A stretch of 64,000 nucleotides of DNA, from contig NZ_LFIP02000009.1 of the NCBI RefSeq assembly GCF_001189235.2, forward strand, positions 124,001 through 188,000, in the 5' to 3' direction. The position numbers and the translations under genes are program-made. The stretch comes from Bradyrhizobium embrapense (GTDB lineage: Bacteria > Pseudomonadota > Alphaproteobacteria > Rhizobiales > Xanthobacteraceae). A model generated the notes under the pieces. The model had not been told where the DNA came from, searched no databases, and saw only the letters and a program-made list of their open reading frames with translations. Positions 24,780-33,666 of the stretch are shown here, piece by piece (the first letter of the stretch is position 1; the number at the start of each line of letters is the position of its first letter).

Positions 24780-24835
24780 CCTCGCCCCGCTTGCGGGGAG
24801 AGGTCGACGCGAAGCGGCGGGTGAGGGGGACTCTC
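24780..24835. repeat. intergenic repeat, family C, partial copy
   Basis: CCTCGCCCCGCTTGCGGGGAGAGG forms a hairpin and is followed by TCGACGCGAAGCGGCGGGTGAGGGG. It matches the left half of the copies at 31111 and 34202, but the expected right half (CCCTCTCCCCGC) is not recognisable, so this copy is degraded or truncated. Confidence 0.6.
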
Positions 24836-25023
24836 CGCGGGTTCGTCTCTCACCGTCGTCGTGAAGGCTCGCCCTCGCGCTGACCTTCTTCCCCCGCGCA
24901 CGATTTCGGAATAATGGAAAAATACTGCTGAGTTGCCCGACGTGTCAAGTCGCCGTGTCGGGCGCCGGCAGTCGCCGGCTACTGTGCATGGGGTTGTTTT
25001 CGATATTTTGACCGTACGCCCTG

Positions 25024-25060
25024 CGAGGGCATGGCCGGGACAATTCCGGCCATGCCCTCG
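25024..25060 (-). terminator. 15-bp perfect stem-loop after SDR gene
   Basis: Bases 25024-25038 (CGAGGGCATGGCCGG) pair perfectly with 25046-25060 around a 7-nt loop. It starts 31 nt past the SDR stop codon on the minus strand. No T run follows, so it may be a rho-dependent pause, a processing site or a bidirectional barrier. Confidence 0.5.
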
Positions 25061-25091
25061 TGTAGCTCTGCCGCAAGCGAAAAAGGGAAGA

Positions 25092-25853
25092 TCAGCCCCG
25101 ACCGACGAACGGCATCTTGGTCGCCATCACAGTCATGAACAGCACATTGGCGTCGAGCGGCAGGCCGGCCATGTAGGCGACGGCGTCGCCGACCGCTTTC
25201 GCATCCATGCGAGGCTCGTGCTTGGTGGTGCCGTCCGGCTGCAGCACGCCGGGGCCGTTGACCATGCGATCGGTCATCGGCGTCGCGGCGTTGCCGATGT
25301 CGACCTGGCCGACCGCGATGTCATACATGCGGCCGTCGAGGTTGGAGGCTTTGGTGAGGCCGGTGATGGCGTGCTTGGTCGAGGTGTAGGCCGCCGAGAA
25401 CGGCCGCGGCGCATGCGCCGAGATCGAGCCGTTGTTGATGATGCGGCCGCCGCGCGGGGTCTGGTCCTTCATGATGCGGAAGGCGTGCTGGGTGCACAGG
25501 AACGGCGCGGTGAGGTTGGTGTTGACCACGGCCTGCCACTGCTCGAGCGGCAGGTCCTCGAAATGCACCGGCGGCGCGCCCATGCCGGCGTTGTTGAAGA
25601 GAACGTCGAGCCGGCCGTAGGTCGCCTTGACCTTGTCGAACAGCGCGGCGATCGCGGCCGGATTGGCCATGTCGGCCGAGACGCACAGGCTCTTGCCGGC
25701 GGGGCCGAGCTTGGCGGTCTCCTCCAGCATCTCGATGCGGCGGCCGGCGAGCACCACGGTGTAGCCCTTGTCCATCAAAGCGAGCGATGCCGCGCGGCCG
25801 ACACCGGTGCCGGCGCCGGTGACGAGTGCGATCTTGCTGGTTGCTTCGGTCAT
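25092..25853 (-). CDS. short-chain dehydrogenase/reductase (SDR)
   Basis: A 253-residue classical SDR: TGAGTGVG for cofactor at residues 13-20, LAGRR after strand 2 (suggests NADP), NNAG, Ser in NNGSISAHAP, and the catalytic AAYTSTKHAITG (YxxxK). Close to members annotated as 3-oxoacyl-ACP reductase-like, substrate unknown. It starts 12 nt after the Anbu stop codon, so the two are co-transcribed; whether it works with the protease is not known. Confidence 0.92.
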   Translation of the reverse strand: MTEATSKIALVTGAGTGVGRAASLALMDKGYTVVLAGRRIEMLEETAKLGPAGKSLCVSADMANPAAIAALFDKVKATYGRLDVLFNNAGMGAPPVHFEDLPLEQWQAVVNTNLTAPFLCTQHAFRIMKDQTPRGGRIINNGSISAHAPRPFSAAYTSTKHAITGLTKASNLDGRMYDIAVGQVDIGNAATPMTDRMVNGPGVLQPDGTTKHEPRMDAKAVGDAVAYMAGLPLDANVLFMTVMATKMPFVGRG

Positions 25854-25865
25854 CCGAGTTTCCTC

Positions 25866-26627
25866 TTACTTGGTTTTTGCTTCGGTTTCGTTCTTGTAGG
25901 GTGGGCGCGGAATGTTCTGGTGCGCCGCGCGCAGCGCCGCCGACCAGCGCGAGCGCAAATCGTGGAAATAGGGCTCGCCGGCCTCGATGCGGTGGTTGAG
26001 ATCGGCCTCGCAGGCGTCGGTGCGGACCACCAGCACGTCGATCGGCAGGCCGACGCCGAGATTGGAACGCATCGTCGAATCCATCGAGATCAGCCCGGTC
26101 TTGAGCGCCTCGTAGAGCTCGACGTCGTAATGCATGGCGCGGTCGAGCACCGGCTTGCCGTATTTGTGCTCGCCGATCTGCAAATAGGGCGTGTCGGTGG
26201 TGCACTCGATGAAGTTGCCGGCGGTGTAGACCATGAACAGGCGCATCCGCGAGCCCTTGATCTGGCCGCCGAAGAGGAACGAGACATCGAACGAGATGTC
26301 CTCGGAGCGCAGCGCATCGCCCTCGGTGGCATGCACCGAGCGGATGGCGCGGCCGATCCGCTGCGCCGCCTGGAACATGGTCGGCGCGTTCATCAGCGTC
26401 TCGAGCTCGCCGGTGTGCGGATCTTCCATGCCCTCAGTCAGGGTCGACAGCACCGACTGGCTGATCGCGAGATTCCCCGCGCTGGCGATCGCCATGATGC
26501 GGTCGCCGGGCTTTTCGAAGATGTGCAGCTTGCGGAAGGTCGAAACGTTGTCGAGGCCGGCATTGGTGCGGGTATCGGCGATCATGACGAGGCCGTCGCG
26601 CACCAGAATTCCGCAGCAATAGGTCAT
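25866..26627 (-). CDS. Anbu-type proteasome-like peptidase
   Basis: A 253-residue Ntn hydrolase of the Anbu family (ancestral beta subunit, related to HslV and the 20S proteasome). After removal of Met the N-terminus is Thr1, the expected nucleophile, with no propeptide; the next motif gives Asp17 (MIADTRTNAG) and Lys32 (STFRKLH), the proteasome active-site set. Anbu assembles into open helical or ring structures and is genetically tied to transglutaminase, alpha-E and circularly permuted ATP-grasp proteins, which occur at 29131-32667 here. These partners suggest synthesis, cross-linking and turnover of a small peptide, which is inference in the literature as well. Confidence 0.9.
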   Translation of the reverse strand: MTYCCGILVRDGLVMIADTRTNAGLDNVSTFRKLHIFEKPGDRIMAIASAGNLAISQSVLSTLTEGMEDPHTGELETLMNAPTMFQAAQRIGRAIRSVHATEGDALRSEDISFDVSFLFGGQIKGSRMRLFMVYTAGNFIECTTDTPYLQIGEHKYGKPVLDRAMHYDVELYEALKTGLISMDSTMRSNLGVGLPIDVLVVRTDACEADLNHRIEAGEPYFHDLRSRWSAALRAAHQNIPRPPYKNETEAKTK

Positions 26628-26915
26628 TTCCAGCCCTCAAACGGTCCGGGTTTCTCGGCGCCAAACGTGTAGCCAATTTCGAGGTCGCATCCAACCCCAA
26701 TTCCCCGTGACGGGACATGCGATGGCCCGTCAAAAGTGGGCCGGCGGCGGTCCGTGTCAGGCCCTGTTCCACCGCCAGCCGCCCGTGCTTGCCCGGCCCC
26801 GTTCTGTGTTGCGCGCAGCGGGCAATGATCTGCACCCCCTGTCATTGCGAGGCCGATGGCGTTGTGGTCGACTGCCTGCAATCGACAAGAACAACAAGAA
26901 TTCCGGGAGGCGAGA

Positions 26916-28526
26916 ATGTCATTCAGACTGGCTACGTGCATCATGGCCTTGGGCGCAGCCGTGATGGCCGCGAGCCCTGCATCGGCGCAGAAGAAGGGAG
27001 GCACGCTCCGGCTCTATCACAACGACAATCCGCCTTCGACCTCGCTGCTCGAGGAATCCACCATCGCCTCGGTGATGCCGTTCGCGGCGGTCTTCAACAA
27101 CCTCGTGGTGTTCGATCCGGCCAAGGTGCACGAATCGATCGACACCGTGATCCCTGATCTCGCCGAGAGCTGGATGTGGGATTCCACCAACACAAGGCTC
27201 ACCTTCAAGCTGCATCACGGCGTGAAATGGCATGACGGCCAGCCGTTCACCGCCAGGGACGTGCAATGCACCTGGCGGATGCTGATCGGCAAGAGCGAGA
27301 CCCAAGACTCCAAAACCCAGGACTTCAAGCGCAACCCGCGCAAGGTCTGGTATTCGAAGCTCAAGGACGTCAGCATCAATGGCGACGACGAGGCGACCTT
27401 CGAACTGACCGAGCCGCAGCCCGGGCTGCTGGCGCTGCTCGCCAGCGCCTTCTCGGTGGTCTATCCCTGCCACGTGCCGCAGCAGGTGATGCGCACCAAG
27501 CCGGTCGGCACCGGGCCGTTCAAATTCGTCGAATTCCGGCGCGGGGATTCGATCCGCCTGGTGCGCAACCCCGACTACTTCAAGAAGGACCGTCCGTATC
27601 TCGACGAGATCACGGTGCGCTCGATCGACAGTCGCGCCACGCGCATGCTGGCGTTCGCGACCGGCGACTATGACATCACCTTTCCGTCCGACGTCAGCAT
27701 TCCCCTGATGAAGGACGTCAAGGCGCGGGCGCCGAGCGCGATCTGCGAGATGACCTCGACCAATCTGCAGATCAATCTCTTGGTCAATCGCGTCAATCCG
27801 CCGTTCGACAATCCCGAGATTCGCAAGGCGATGTCGCTGGCGCTGGATCGCAATGCCTTCAACAGTATCCTGTTCGAGGGCACCGGACGGCTCGGCGGCG
27901 CGATGCAGGCGAGGCCCGAAGGCGAGTGGGGCATGCCGCCGGAGATCCTGTCGACGCTGATGGGTTACGGACCCGACACCGGGAAGAACCTCGCGGATGC
28001 CCAGGCGATCATGCAGAAGCTCGGCTACAGCGACGCCAAGCCGCTGTCGATCAAGATCCAGACCCGCAATTTGCCGACCTATCGCGACCCGGCCGTGATC
28101 CTCGCCGACCAGCTCAAGAAGATCTACATCACAGCCGAGCTCGATATCCTCGATACGCCGCGCTGGTACTCGCGGCTGCAGCGCAAGGATTACACGATCG
28201 GCCTCAATGTCACCGGCGTCAGTGTCGACGATCCCGACGGCAACCTGGTCGAGAACTACTCCTGCAACTCCGAGCGCAACTACACCCAGTATTGCAATGC
28301 CGAGGTCGACAGGCTACTCGCCGCGCAGTCGCGTGAGGTCGACAAGGACAAGCGCCGCAACATCGTGTTCGACATCGAGCGCCTCTTGGTCGAGGACGCG
28401 GCGCGGCCGGTCATCCTGCACTCATCGGCCGGCAATTGCTGGCAGCCTTATGTGAGGAATTTTCATCCGCACGACAACAGCCAGTACAACAATCTGCGCT
28501 TCGAGGATGTCTGGCTGGACAAGTGA
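26916..28526 (+). CDS. ABC transporter periplasmic substrate-binding protein (family 5)
   Basis: A 536-residue extracytoplasmic solute-binding protein of the DppA/OppA family. Signal peptide: MSFRLATCIMALGAAVMAAS to SASAQ (cleavage near residue 25). Core: GTLRLYHNDNPPSTS, ESWMWDSTNTRLTFKLHHGVKWHDGQPFTARDV in outline, and NPEIRKAMSLALDRNAF. Four Cys in the mature part (VQCTW, YPCHV, YSCNSERNYTQYCN) may form disulfides. ATG 26916 follows GGGAGG by 5 nt. It is an orphan, with no permease or ATPase adjacent; it lies divergent from Anbu and splits the Anbu set. Ligand unknown. Confidence 0.9.
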   Translation: MSFRLATCIMALGAAVMAASPASAQKKGGTLRLYHNDNPPSTSLLEESTIASVMPFAAVFNNLVVFDPAKVHESIDTVIPDLAESWMWDSTNTRLTFKLHHGVKWHDGQPFTARDVQCTWRMLIGKSETQDSKTQDFKRNPRKVWYSKLKDVSINGDDEATFELTEPQPGLLALLASAFSVVYPCHVPQQVMRTKPVGTGPFKFVEFRRGDSIRLVRNPDYFKKDRPYLDEITVRSIDSRATRMLAFATGDYDITFPSDVSIPLMKDVKARAPSAICEMTSTNLQINLLVNRVNPPFDNPEIRKAMSLALDRNAFNSILFEGTGRLGGAMQARPEGEWGMPPEILSTLMGYGPDTGKNLADAQAIMQKLGYSDAKPLSIKIQTRNLPTYRDPAVILADQLKKIYITAELDILDTPRWYSRLQRKDYTIGLNVTGVSVDDPDGNLVENYSCNSERNYTQYCNAEVDRLLAAQSREVDKDKRRNIVFDIERLLVEDAARPVILHSSAGNCWQPYVRNFHPHDNSQYNNLRFEDVWLDK

Positions 28527-28553
28527 CCGCGATGCAGCGGAGAGCCCAGGCCG

Positions 28554-28979
28554 TCACGGCTCCTGCTTACCTCCCGCCGGTGCGCCGACGAGGAACGCAT
28601 CGTCGACCGGCACGCCGAGTGCGGTGACCAGCCGGTTGGTCTCGGCGGCCATGCCGACGATCGCCAGCATTTCCTGATATTCGGCGTCGGTCATGCCCTT
28701 GGCGCGTGCGCTCGCGGTGTGCGAATGAATGCAGTAGCTGCAGCCATGCGCAACAGAGACCGCGACATAGAGCATCTCCTTGACCTTCGGGTCGAGCGCG
28801 CCGGGGGCCATCACCTCCTTGATGCTCTCCCAGGTCCGCCGCAGCGTCTTCGGATCATGCGCGAGCGCGCGCCAGAAATTGTTGACGAAGTCCGAGTTCC
28901 GCGTCTTGCGGATGTCGTCGAAGACGGCGCGGGCCTCAGTCGAGAGCTCGTCGTCGGAAAGCAGCTTTACGGTGGCCAT
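28554..28979 (-). CDS. carboxymuconolactone decarboxylase/AhpD-like protein
   Basis: A 141-residue all-helical protein with the AhpD-type redox site: Cys80 and Cys83 (HGCSYCIHSH) and His87 downstream. Such proteins reduce peroxides or act as general thiol oxidoreductases. RNSDFVNNFWRALAHDP and PGALDPKVKEMLYVAVSVAHGC are typical of the PCMD/peroxidase-like subfamily. The start at MATVKLLSDD is used; the longer reading frame runs into a palindromic repeat. Convergent with the solute-binding protein gene. Confidence 0.88.
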   Translation of the reverse strand: MATVKLLSDDELSTEARAVFDDIRKTRNSDFVNNFWRALAHDPKTLRRTWESIKEVMAPGALDPKVKEMLYVAVSVAHGCSYCIHSHTASARAKGMTDAEYQEMLAIVGMAAETNRLVTALGVPVDDAFLVGAPAGGKQEP

Positions 28980-29026
28980 GAGTTGTCTCGCTGGTCTTGT
29001 TGAAGCAGCCATCATAGCACCCCCGC

Positions 29027-29109
29027 CGTCGTTGCGAGGAGCGAAGCGACGAAGCAATCCATGCCTCCGAAAGGGGGCAGATGGATTGCTTCGCTGCGCT
29101 CGCAATGAC
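29027..29109. repeat. intergenic palindromic repeat, family B
   Basis: CGTCGTTGCGAG...CTCGCAATGACA ends with GAAGCAATCCAT (left) and ATGGATTGCTTC (right) as a long imperfect stem around a central loop. A common mobile-type repeat layout; a second copy is at 38466. It is between the transglutaminase and AhpD-like genes. Confidence 0.65.
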
Positions 29110-29130
29110 AGATGCGAAGAGGGGTCAGCC

Positions 29131-29973
29131 TTACGACTGCGACTGGCTCTGCCACTGCCCGGGGCGGCCGGCCTGGTCGACCTTGACCGCGACGGTCAGC
29201 GTCTCGTTGCCGCCGCCATAGCGGGTGCCGCGGACCGGGGCGGCGCCGAGATAGTCGAGGCCGATCGCGACGCGGGCATGGGCATCGGTGGTGCAGATGC
29301 CGTTGGCGGCGTCGAAGCCGACCCAGCCCAAATCCGGCACGAAGGCCTCGGCCCAGGCGTGGCCGGCCTGCTGGTTGACCATGCCGTCGGAGCGCAGGAA
29401 GTGGCCGGAGACGAACCGCGCCGGAACGCCGCCGGCGCGCGCGCAGGCGATCAGGATGTGCGCGTAGTCCTGGCAGACCCCGCGCTTCAGCGCGAACGCC
29501 TCGGAGGCCGAGGTGGCGCTGTTGGTCGGGTCTTCGTCGAAGCTCATGTGCTCGTAGATCTGCACCATCAGCGCGTGCAGGAAGCCGAGCACGTCGCTAC
29601 CTGCTTCCGCGCGCAGCTCGCGCACCAAGCTCGTCATCGCCGGGTTGAGGTCGGTCAGCGGCGTGGGGCGCAGGAACAGGCTCGGCGGAAACCGCTCGTC
29701 GCTGCCTTTCAGCACGCCCCCGGTGTCCTGGGTCTCGACCAGACCTTCGCAGTGGATGGTGAGATCGGTGATCGAGCCATGCGTCAGCACGTGGGTGACG
29801 TTGCCGAACGCGTCCTCATGGATGTCGAGCCGGGAATCGGTCGAGACGTCGATCTGCCAGTCCGCGACATACTGGCCGTCATGGCTGCCCGGCGTCATCC
29901 GCAGAATCTGGATCACGCCCGAGGCCGCCGGCTCGTAGCGATAGGTGGTGGTGTGGGCTATCCGCAGGCGCAT
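29131..29973 (-). CDS. transglutaminase-like protein of the Anbu gene set
   Basis: A 280-residue protein: an N-terminal beta domain (MRLRIAHTTTYRYEPAASGVIQILRMTP in outline) and a transglutaminase/protease core with the triad Cys167 (KRGVCQDYAHI), His205 (QAGHAWAEA) and Asp221 (GFDAANG). Stand-alone bacterial members are linked by gene order to alpha-E and circularly permuted ATP-grasp proteins and are thought to cut or join amide bonds in small peptides. It is the third gene, after ATP-grasp and alpha-E, in the same direction, separated by gaps of 160-170 nt. Confidence 0.92.
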   Translation of the reverse strand: MRLRIAHTTTYRYEPAASGVIQILRMTPGSHDGQYVADWQIDVSTDSRLDIHEDAFGNVTHVLTHGSITDLTIHCEGLVETQDTGGVLKGSDERFPPSLFLRPTPLTDLNPAMTSLVRELRAEAGSDVLGFLHALMVQIYEHMSFDEDPTNSATSASEAFALKRGVCQDYAHILIACARAGGVPARFVSGHFLRSDGMVNQQAGHAWAEAFVPDLGWVGFDAANGICTTDAHARVAIGLDYLGAAPVRGTRYGGGNETLTVAVKVDQAGRPGQWQSQSQS

Positions 29974-30133
29974 GGCTCAACCGCAGTTCAGTCGATTTTT
30001 CGGGCAGGAGCATCGTGTCCGGCCTCATGCCGGGCATCACGTCTTCGTCCTAATCGGCCGCGAAAGCAAGACTTCGATGGCCGGCGCGGGGGCCACCATG
30101 ACGACAATTTGAGCACGTTTTCGGCCGTATCGG

Positions 30134-31078
30134 TCAGATCAGATACTGCTTGGTGATGATCTCACCCAGCCGGGAATTGTCCGCGATGAATTCCTGGATG
30201 AATTCGTGCACGCCGTGCTGAAAGATATCGTCCATATGGCTGTGCTCGAGCCGGTTCCGGATGCCACGGGCGTGGCGCTGGGCGGCGCCCTGGCGGCCAT
30301 AGGCGACGCCGATCTGGTCCAGATTGCGCACCAGGTTGCTGTAGCAGCTGGCGAGCGACCGCGGCAGGGTGTCGTTGAGGATCAGCAGGTCGGCGATCAG
30401 CCACGGCTTCAGGGTTTCCCGGTACACCCAGTGATAGGCGGTCGTCGCCGACACCGAGCGCAGGATCGAGGTCCACTGGTAGTAGTCCAGTGGGCCGCCG
30501 ACATGCTCTTCCTCGGGCAGCAGCACGTGATACTTCACATCGAGAATGCGGGCGGTGTTGTCGGCGCGCTCGAGATGCACGCCGAGCCGCGAGAACCAGT
30601 AGGCGTCGTTGCGCAGCATGGTGCGGTACGCCGAACCGTCGAAGCGCAGCGAGGTCTCCTGCACGAAGCGCAGGAACTTCGCCAGCTCCTCGCGATTGGC
30701 GGGACCCTTGTTCCAGACAGCCTGCAGCTCGATCCACGACGAATTGATGGTGTCCCACATCTCCGACGTCAGCGCGGTGCGCACCGAGCGCGAATTGAGC
30801 CGCGCAGCCTCGATGCAGTTCTTGATCGAGGAGGGATTCTCCGACGAAAAGGACAGATACTCGACGACGTTTCGCTCGTTGGCTTCTTCGTAATGGTCGT
30901 AGAACGCCGCGCCGACGCCGGCGGTGAGCAGCGCGGAGTCCCACTCATTGGTCTTGCCGATATAGGCCGCGGGCAGCGCGGTGACGCGCAGCGTGGCGTC
31001 GATCGTGCGCGCGAGATACTCGGCGCGTTCGACATAACGGGCCAGCCAGAACAGGTTTTCGGCGGTGCGCGACAGCAT
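30134..31078 (-). CDS. alpha-E domain protein (DUF403)
   Basis: A 314-residue all-helical protein of the alpha-E family, named for conserved acidic helices: MLSRTAENLFWLARYVERAEYLARTID at the start, LRNDAYWFSRLGVHLERADNTARILDVKYH in outline, and repeated Arg/Glu helices later. Function is not biochemically established; its partners are the ATP-grasp and transglutaminase genes here. ATG 31078 is preferred because AGGGA lies 7 nt upstream; an ATG 33 nt earlier is possible. Confidence 0.92.
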   Translation of the reverse strand: MLSRTAENLFWLARYVERAEYLARTIDATLRVTALPAAYIGKTNEWDSALLTAGVGAAFYDHYEEANERNVVEYLSFSSENPSSIKNCIEAARLNSRSVRTALTSEMWDTINSSWIELQAVWNKGPANREELAKFLRFVQETSLRFDGSAYRTMLRNDAYWFSRLGVHLERADNTARILDVKYHVLLPEEEHVGGPLDYYQWTSILRSVSATTAYHWVYRETLKPWLIADLLILNDTLPRSLASCYSNLVRNLDQIGVAYGRQGAAQRHARGIRNRLEHSHMDDIFQHGVHEFIQEFIADNSRLGEIITKQYLI

Positions 31079-31110
31079 GCGATAGTCCCTACAAGACGAA
31101 ACGTGTTTCA

Positions 31111-31222
31111 CCTCCCCCTGAAAGGGGGAGGTCGACGCGCAGCGGCGGGTGGGGGTCCTCTCTCCATTCGGCGTATGCGGCCGACCCCCACCCCAACCCT
31201 CCCCCTCGCAGGGGGAGGGAGG
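31111..31222. repeat. intergenic repeat, family C, full copy
   Basis: CCTCCCCCTGAAAGGGGGAGG at the left and CCCTCCCCCTCGCAGGGGGAGGG at the right in outline, joined by GTCGACGCGCAGCGGCGGGTGGGGG and CCCCCACCCCAACC, which pair over distance. Two hairpins plus a long stem. It sits in the gap between the ATP-grasp and alpha-E genes. Confidence 0.65.
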
Positions 31223-31248
31223 TCTCGCGCAGCGCGTTGGGCTTCAAA

Positions 31249-32667
31249 TCACTCACTCAGTATCCAGGTGTCCTTGGTGCCGCCGCCCTGGCTCGAATTG
31301 ACCACGAGCGAGCCTTCCTTCAGCGCCACCCGCGTCAGTCCGCCGGGGACGATGGTGGTCTGGCTCGAGCCGGTCAGCACGAACGGGCGGAGGTCGACAT
31401 GGCGCGGCGCCAGGCCCTTGTCGGTGCAGGTCGGGCAGGTCGACAGCGCCAGCGTCGGTTGGGCGATGAAGCCCTCCGGCTCGCGCTTGAGCTTGTCGCG
31501 GAATGCCTCGATGGTCGCCTTGGTGGCGGCGGGGCCGATCAGCATGCCGTAGCCGCCCGAGCCGTGCACCTCCTTGACGACGAGGTCGGCGAGGTTGTCG
31601 AGCACGTAGGACAGGTCCTGCGGTTCGCGGCAGCGCCAGGTCTGCACGTTCTTCAGGATCGGCTCCTCGCTGAGGTAGAATTTTACGATGTCCGGCATGT
31701 AGGAATAGATCGCCTTGTCGTCGGCGATGCCGGTGCCGACCGCGTTGGCGAGCGTGATGTTGCCGGCGGCATAGGCCGACATCAGCCCGGGGACGCCGAG
31801 CGCTGAATCCGGACGGAAGGTGAGGGGATCGAGGAAATCGTCGTCGACGCGGCGGTAGATCACGTCGACACGTTTCAGCCCCTCCGTGGTGCGCATGAAC
31901 ACCTCGTCGTTCTTGACGATGAGGTCGCGCCCCTCGACGAGCTCGATGCCGAGCTTGTCGGCCAGGAACGAGTGCTCGTAGTAGGCCGAGTTGTAGACGC
32001 CGGGCGTCATCAACGCGACCGTAGGTTCAGCCGAGGCGCTGTGCGGCGCCACCGAGCGCAGCGCCGACAACAGCTCGTCCGGATAGCGCTCGACCGGGGC
32101 GACGCGGTGCCGCGCGAACAGGTCCGGAAAAAGCCGCATCATGATCTCGCGGTTTTCCAGCATGTAGGACACGCCGGACGGCGTGCGCGCATTGTCCTCC
32201 AGCACGATGAAATTGTCCGGATCGGTGCGGATGATGTCGATGCCGGCGATGTGGACGTAGATGTCGTGCGGCACGTCCTGGCCGTTCATCTCCGGACGAA
32301 ATACCGGGTTCTGGAAGATCAGGTCCTCGGGGATGACGTTGGCGCGCAGGATGTCACGGCCGTGATAGATATCCTTGAGGAACATGTTGAGCGCGAGCAC
32401 GCGCTGCTTCAAGCCCTTCTCCAGCAGGGTCCACTCGGTCGCGGACATGATGCGCGGGATGACGTCGAACGGGATCAGCCGTTCCTGGGCCTCGGAATCC
32501 CCGTAGACCGCGAAGGTGATGCCGATCCGGCGGAACAGCAGCTCCGCTTCCTGGCGCCGATATTCGAGCGCATCCGGCGGCGTCTCTTTGAGCCAGCGGG
32601 AGAGCTCGTGGTAGGCCGGGCGGAGATCCTCGCCGAGGCCGTTCATCTCATCGAACGCGACTGCCAT
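31249..32667 (-). CDS. circularly permuted ATP-grasp protein
   Basis: A 472-residue protein of the circularly permuted ATP-grasp type 2 (DUF404/DUF407) family. Visible blocks: FDEMNGLGEDLRPAYHELSRWL, PFDVIPRIMSATEW, AGIDIIRTDPDNFIVLEDNARTPSGVSYMLENR in outline, GNITLANAVGTGIADDKAIYSYMPDIVKFYL, and VVKEVHGSGGYGMLIGP for nucleotide binding. Predicted to form an amide bond with ATP. It is the first gene of the ATP-grasp, alpha-E, transglutaminase run. The start at MAVAFDEMN is used; GGGAGG lies 12-17 nt upstream. Confidence 0.93.
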   Translation of the reverse strand: MAVAFDEMNGLGEDLRPAYHELSRWLKETPPDALEYRRQEAELLFRRIGITFAVYGDSEAQERLIPFDVIPRIMSATEWTLLEKGLKQRVLALNMFLKDIYHGRDILRANVIPEDLIFQNPVFRPEMNGQDVPHDIYVHIAGIDIIRTDPDNFIVLEDNARTPSGVSYMLENREIMMRLFPDLFARHRVAPVERYPDELLSALRSVAPHSASAEPTVALMTPGVYNSAYYEHSFLADKLGIELVEGRDLIVKNDEVFMRTTEGLKRVDVIYRRVDDDFLDPLTFRPDSALGVPGLMSAYAAGNITLANAVGTGIADDKAIYSYMPDIVKFYLSEEPILKNVQTWRCREPQDLSYVLDNLADLVVKEVHGSGGYGMLIGPAATKATIEAFRDKLKREPEGFIAQPTLALSTCPTCTDKGLAPRHVDLRPFVLTGSSQTTIVPGGLTRVALKEGSLVVNSSQGGGTKDTWILSE

Positions 32668-32907
32668 ATATCCCGACTGCCCTCCCAAGCCAGCCCTCAC
32701 GAGCCATGTGACACAGTGCATGACTTGATGGGATGGTAGCAAGGGGCGGGCCAGCGCGATATGCATTGGCTTGTGGCATTTGCTAAGGGGAAGGCGGAAG
32801 GCCTGCCTGAAAAACCGGCTGAGGTCTGCTTAATTCGGCGGCAAAACCCCGTGACATCAAGGCACTGGATCGGCAATGTCAGGGGATCAAGTTTAAGGAA
32901 TGAGACC

Positions 32908-33660
32908 ATGAGCGAGATCGTCACGGCGGGGATATTGGTGATCGGCGACGAGATCCTGTCCGGCCGGACCAAGGACAAGAACATCGGCTTCATCGCCGAA
33001 TACCTGACCAATATCGGCATCGACCTGAAGGAGGTCCGCGTCGTCGCCGACGACGAGGCCGACATCGTGTCCGCCCTTGATGCGCTGCGGCATAGATACA
33101 CCTACGTGTTCACCACCGGCGGCATCGGGCCGACCCATGACGACATCACCGCCGACAGCGTGGCGAAGGCGTTCGGGGTCGATATCCACCATCATCCCGA
33201 TGTGGTGGCGCGGTTCAGGGAGCGCTGGAGCGAGCAGGACCTCAACGAGGCGCGGCTGCGGATGGCCCGGGTGCCCGACGGCGCCGAACTGATCCAGAGC
33301 GCGACCATTCTGGCGCCGGGCTTCAAGCTCGGCAACGTCATCGTGATGGCCGGCATCCCCACCATCATGCAGGCGATGATGGACATCGTGGCGCCGACCC
33401 TGAAGTCCGGCGTGCGGATGCTGTCGGACTCGGTCCGCGCCGATGCGCGGGAAGGCGACATCGGCGGCCCGCTGCGGGCGATCGCGGAAGCCAATCCCGA
33501 CACCATCATCGGCAGCTATCCGTTCCAGGACGAGAACCAGAAGCCGAACACCAATCTGGTGGTCCGCTCGCGCGATCCGGAGAAGCTCGCCGCCGCCATG
33601 GCCGCGGTGAAGGAGATGTTGAAGCAGGTGCAGGCCGCACAGAAGAAGCCGGCGGGTTGA
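32908..33660 (+). CDS. CinA-type molybdopterin-binding domain protein
   Basis: A 250-residue stand-alone MoCF-binding/COG1058 domain: EIVTAGILVIGDEILSGRTKDKN near the start, VFTTGGIGPTHDDITADSVAKAFG, and GNVIVMAGIPTIMQAM. It has the N-terminal domain of CinA but not the C-terminal nicotinamide-nucleotide amidohydrolase domain, as is usual in Rhizobiales. Relatives hydrolyse ADP-ribose or bind nucleotide-like ligands; the exact role is unknown. ATG 32908 follows AAGGA by 7 nt. gpt follows after 6 nt, so the pair is probably an operon. Confidence 0.9.
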   Translation: MSEIVTAGILVIGDEILSGRTKDKNIGFIAEYLTNIGIDLKEVRVVADDEADIVSALDALRHRYTYVFTTGGIGPTHDDITADSVAKAFGVDIHHHPDVVARFRERWSEQDLNEARLRMARVPDGAELIQSATILAPGFKLGNVIVMAGIPTIMQAMMDIVAPTLKSGVRMLSDSVRADAREGDIGGPLRAIAEANPDTIIGSYPFQDENQKPNTNLVVRSRDPEKLAAAMAAVKEMLKQVQAAQKKPAG

Positions 33661-33666
33661 GGCGAC

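Larger units (their letters stand above)
24771..25091. other. intergenic region between convergent MFS and SDR genes
   Basis: No gene. It contains a partial family C repeat (24780-24835) and a long perfect stem-loop (25024-25060). Confidence 0.6.

Noticed and set aside
26838..26885. TGTCATTGCGAGG start of a family B repeat upstream of the binding-protein gene
   Set aside because: Only the left end is recognisable and no matching right arm follows, so it is not listed as a repeat.
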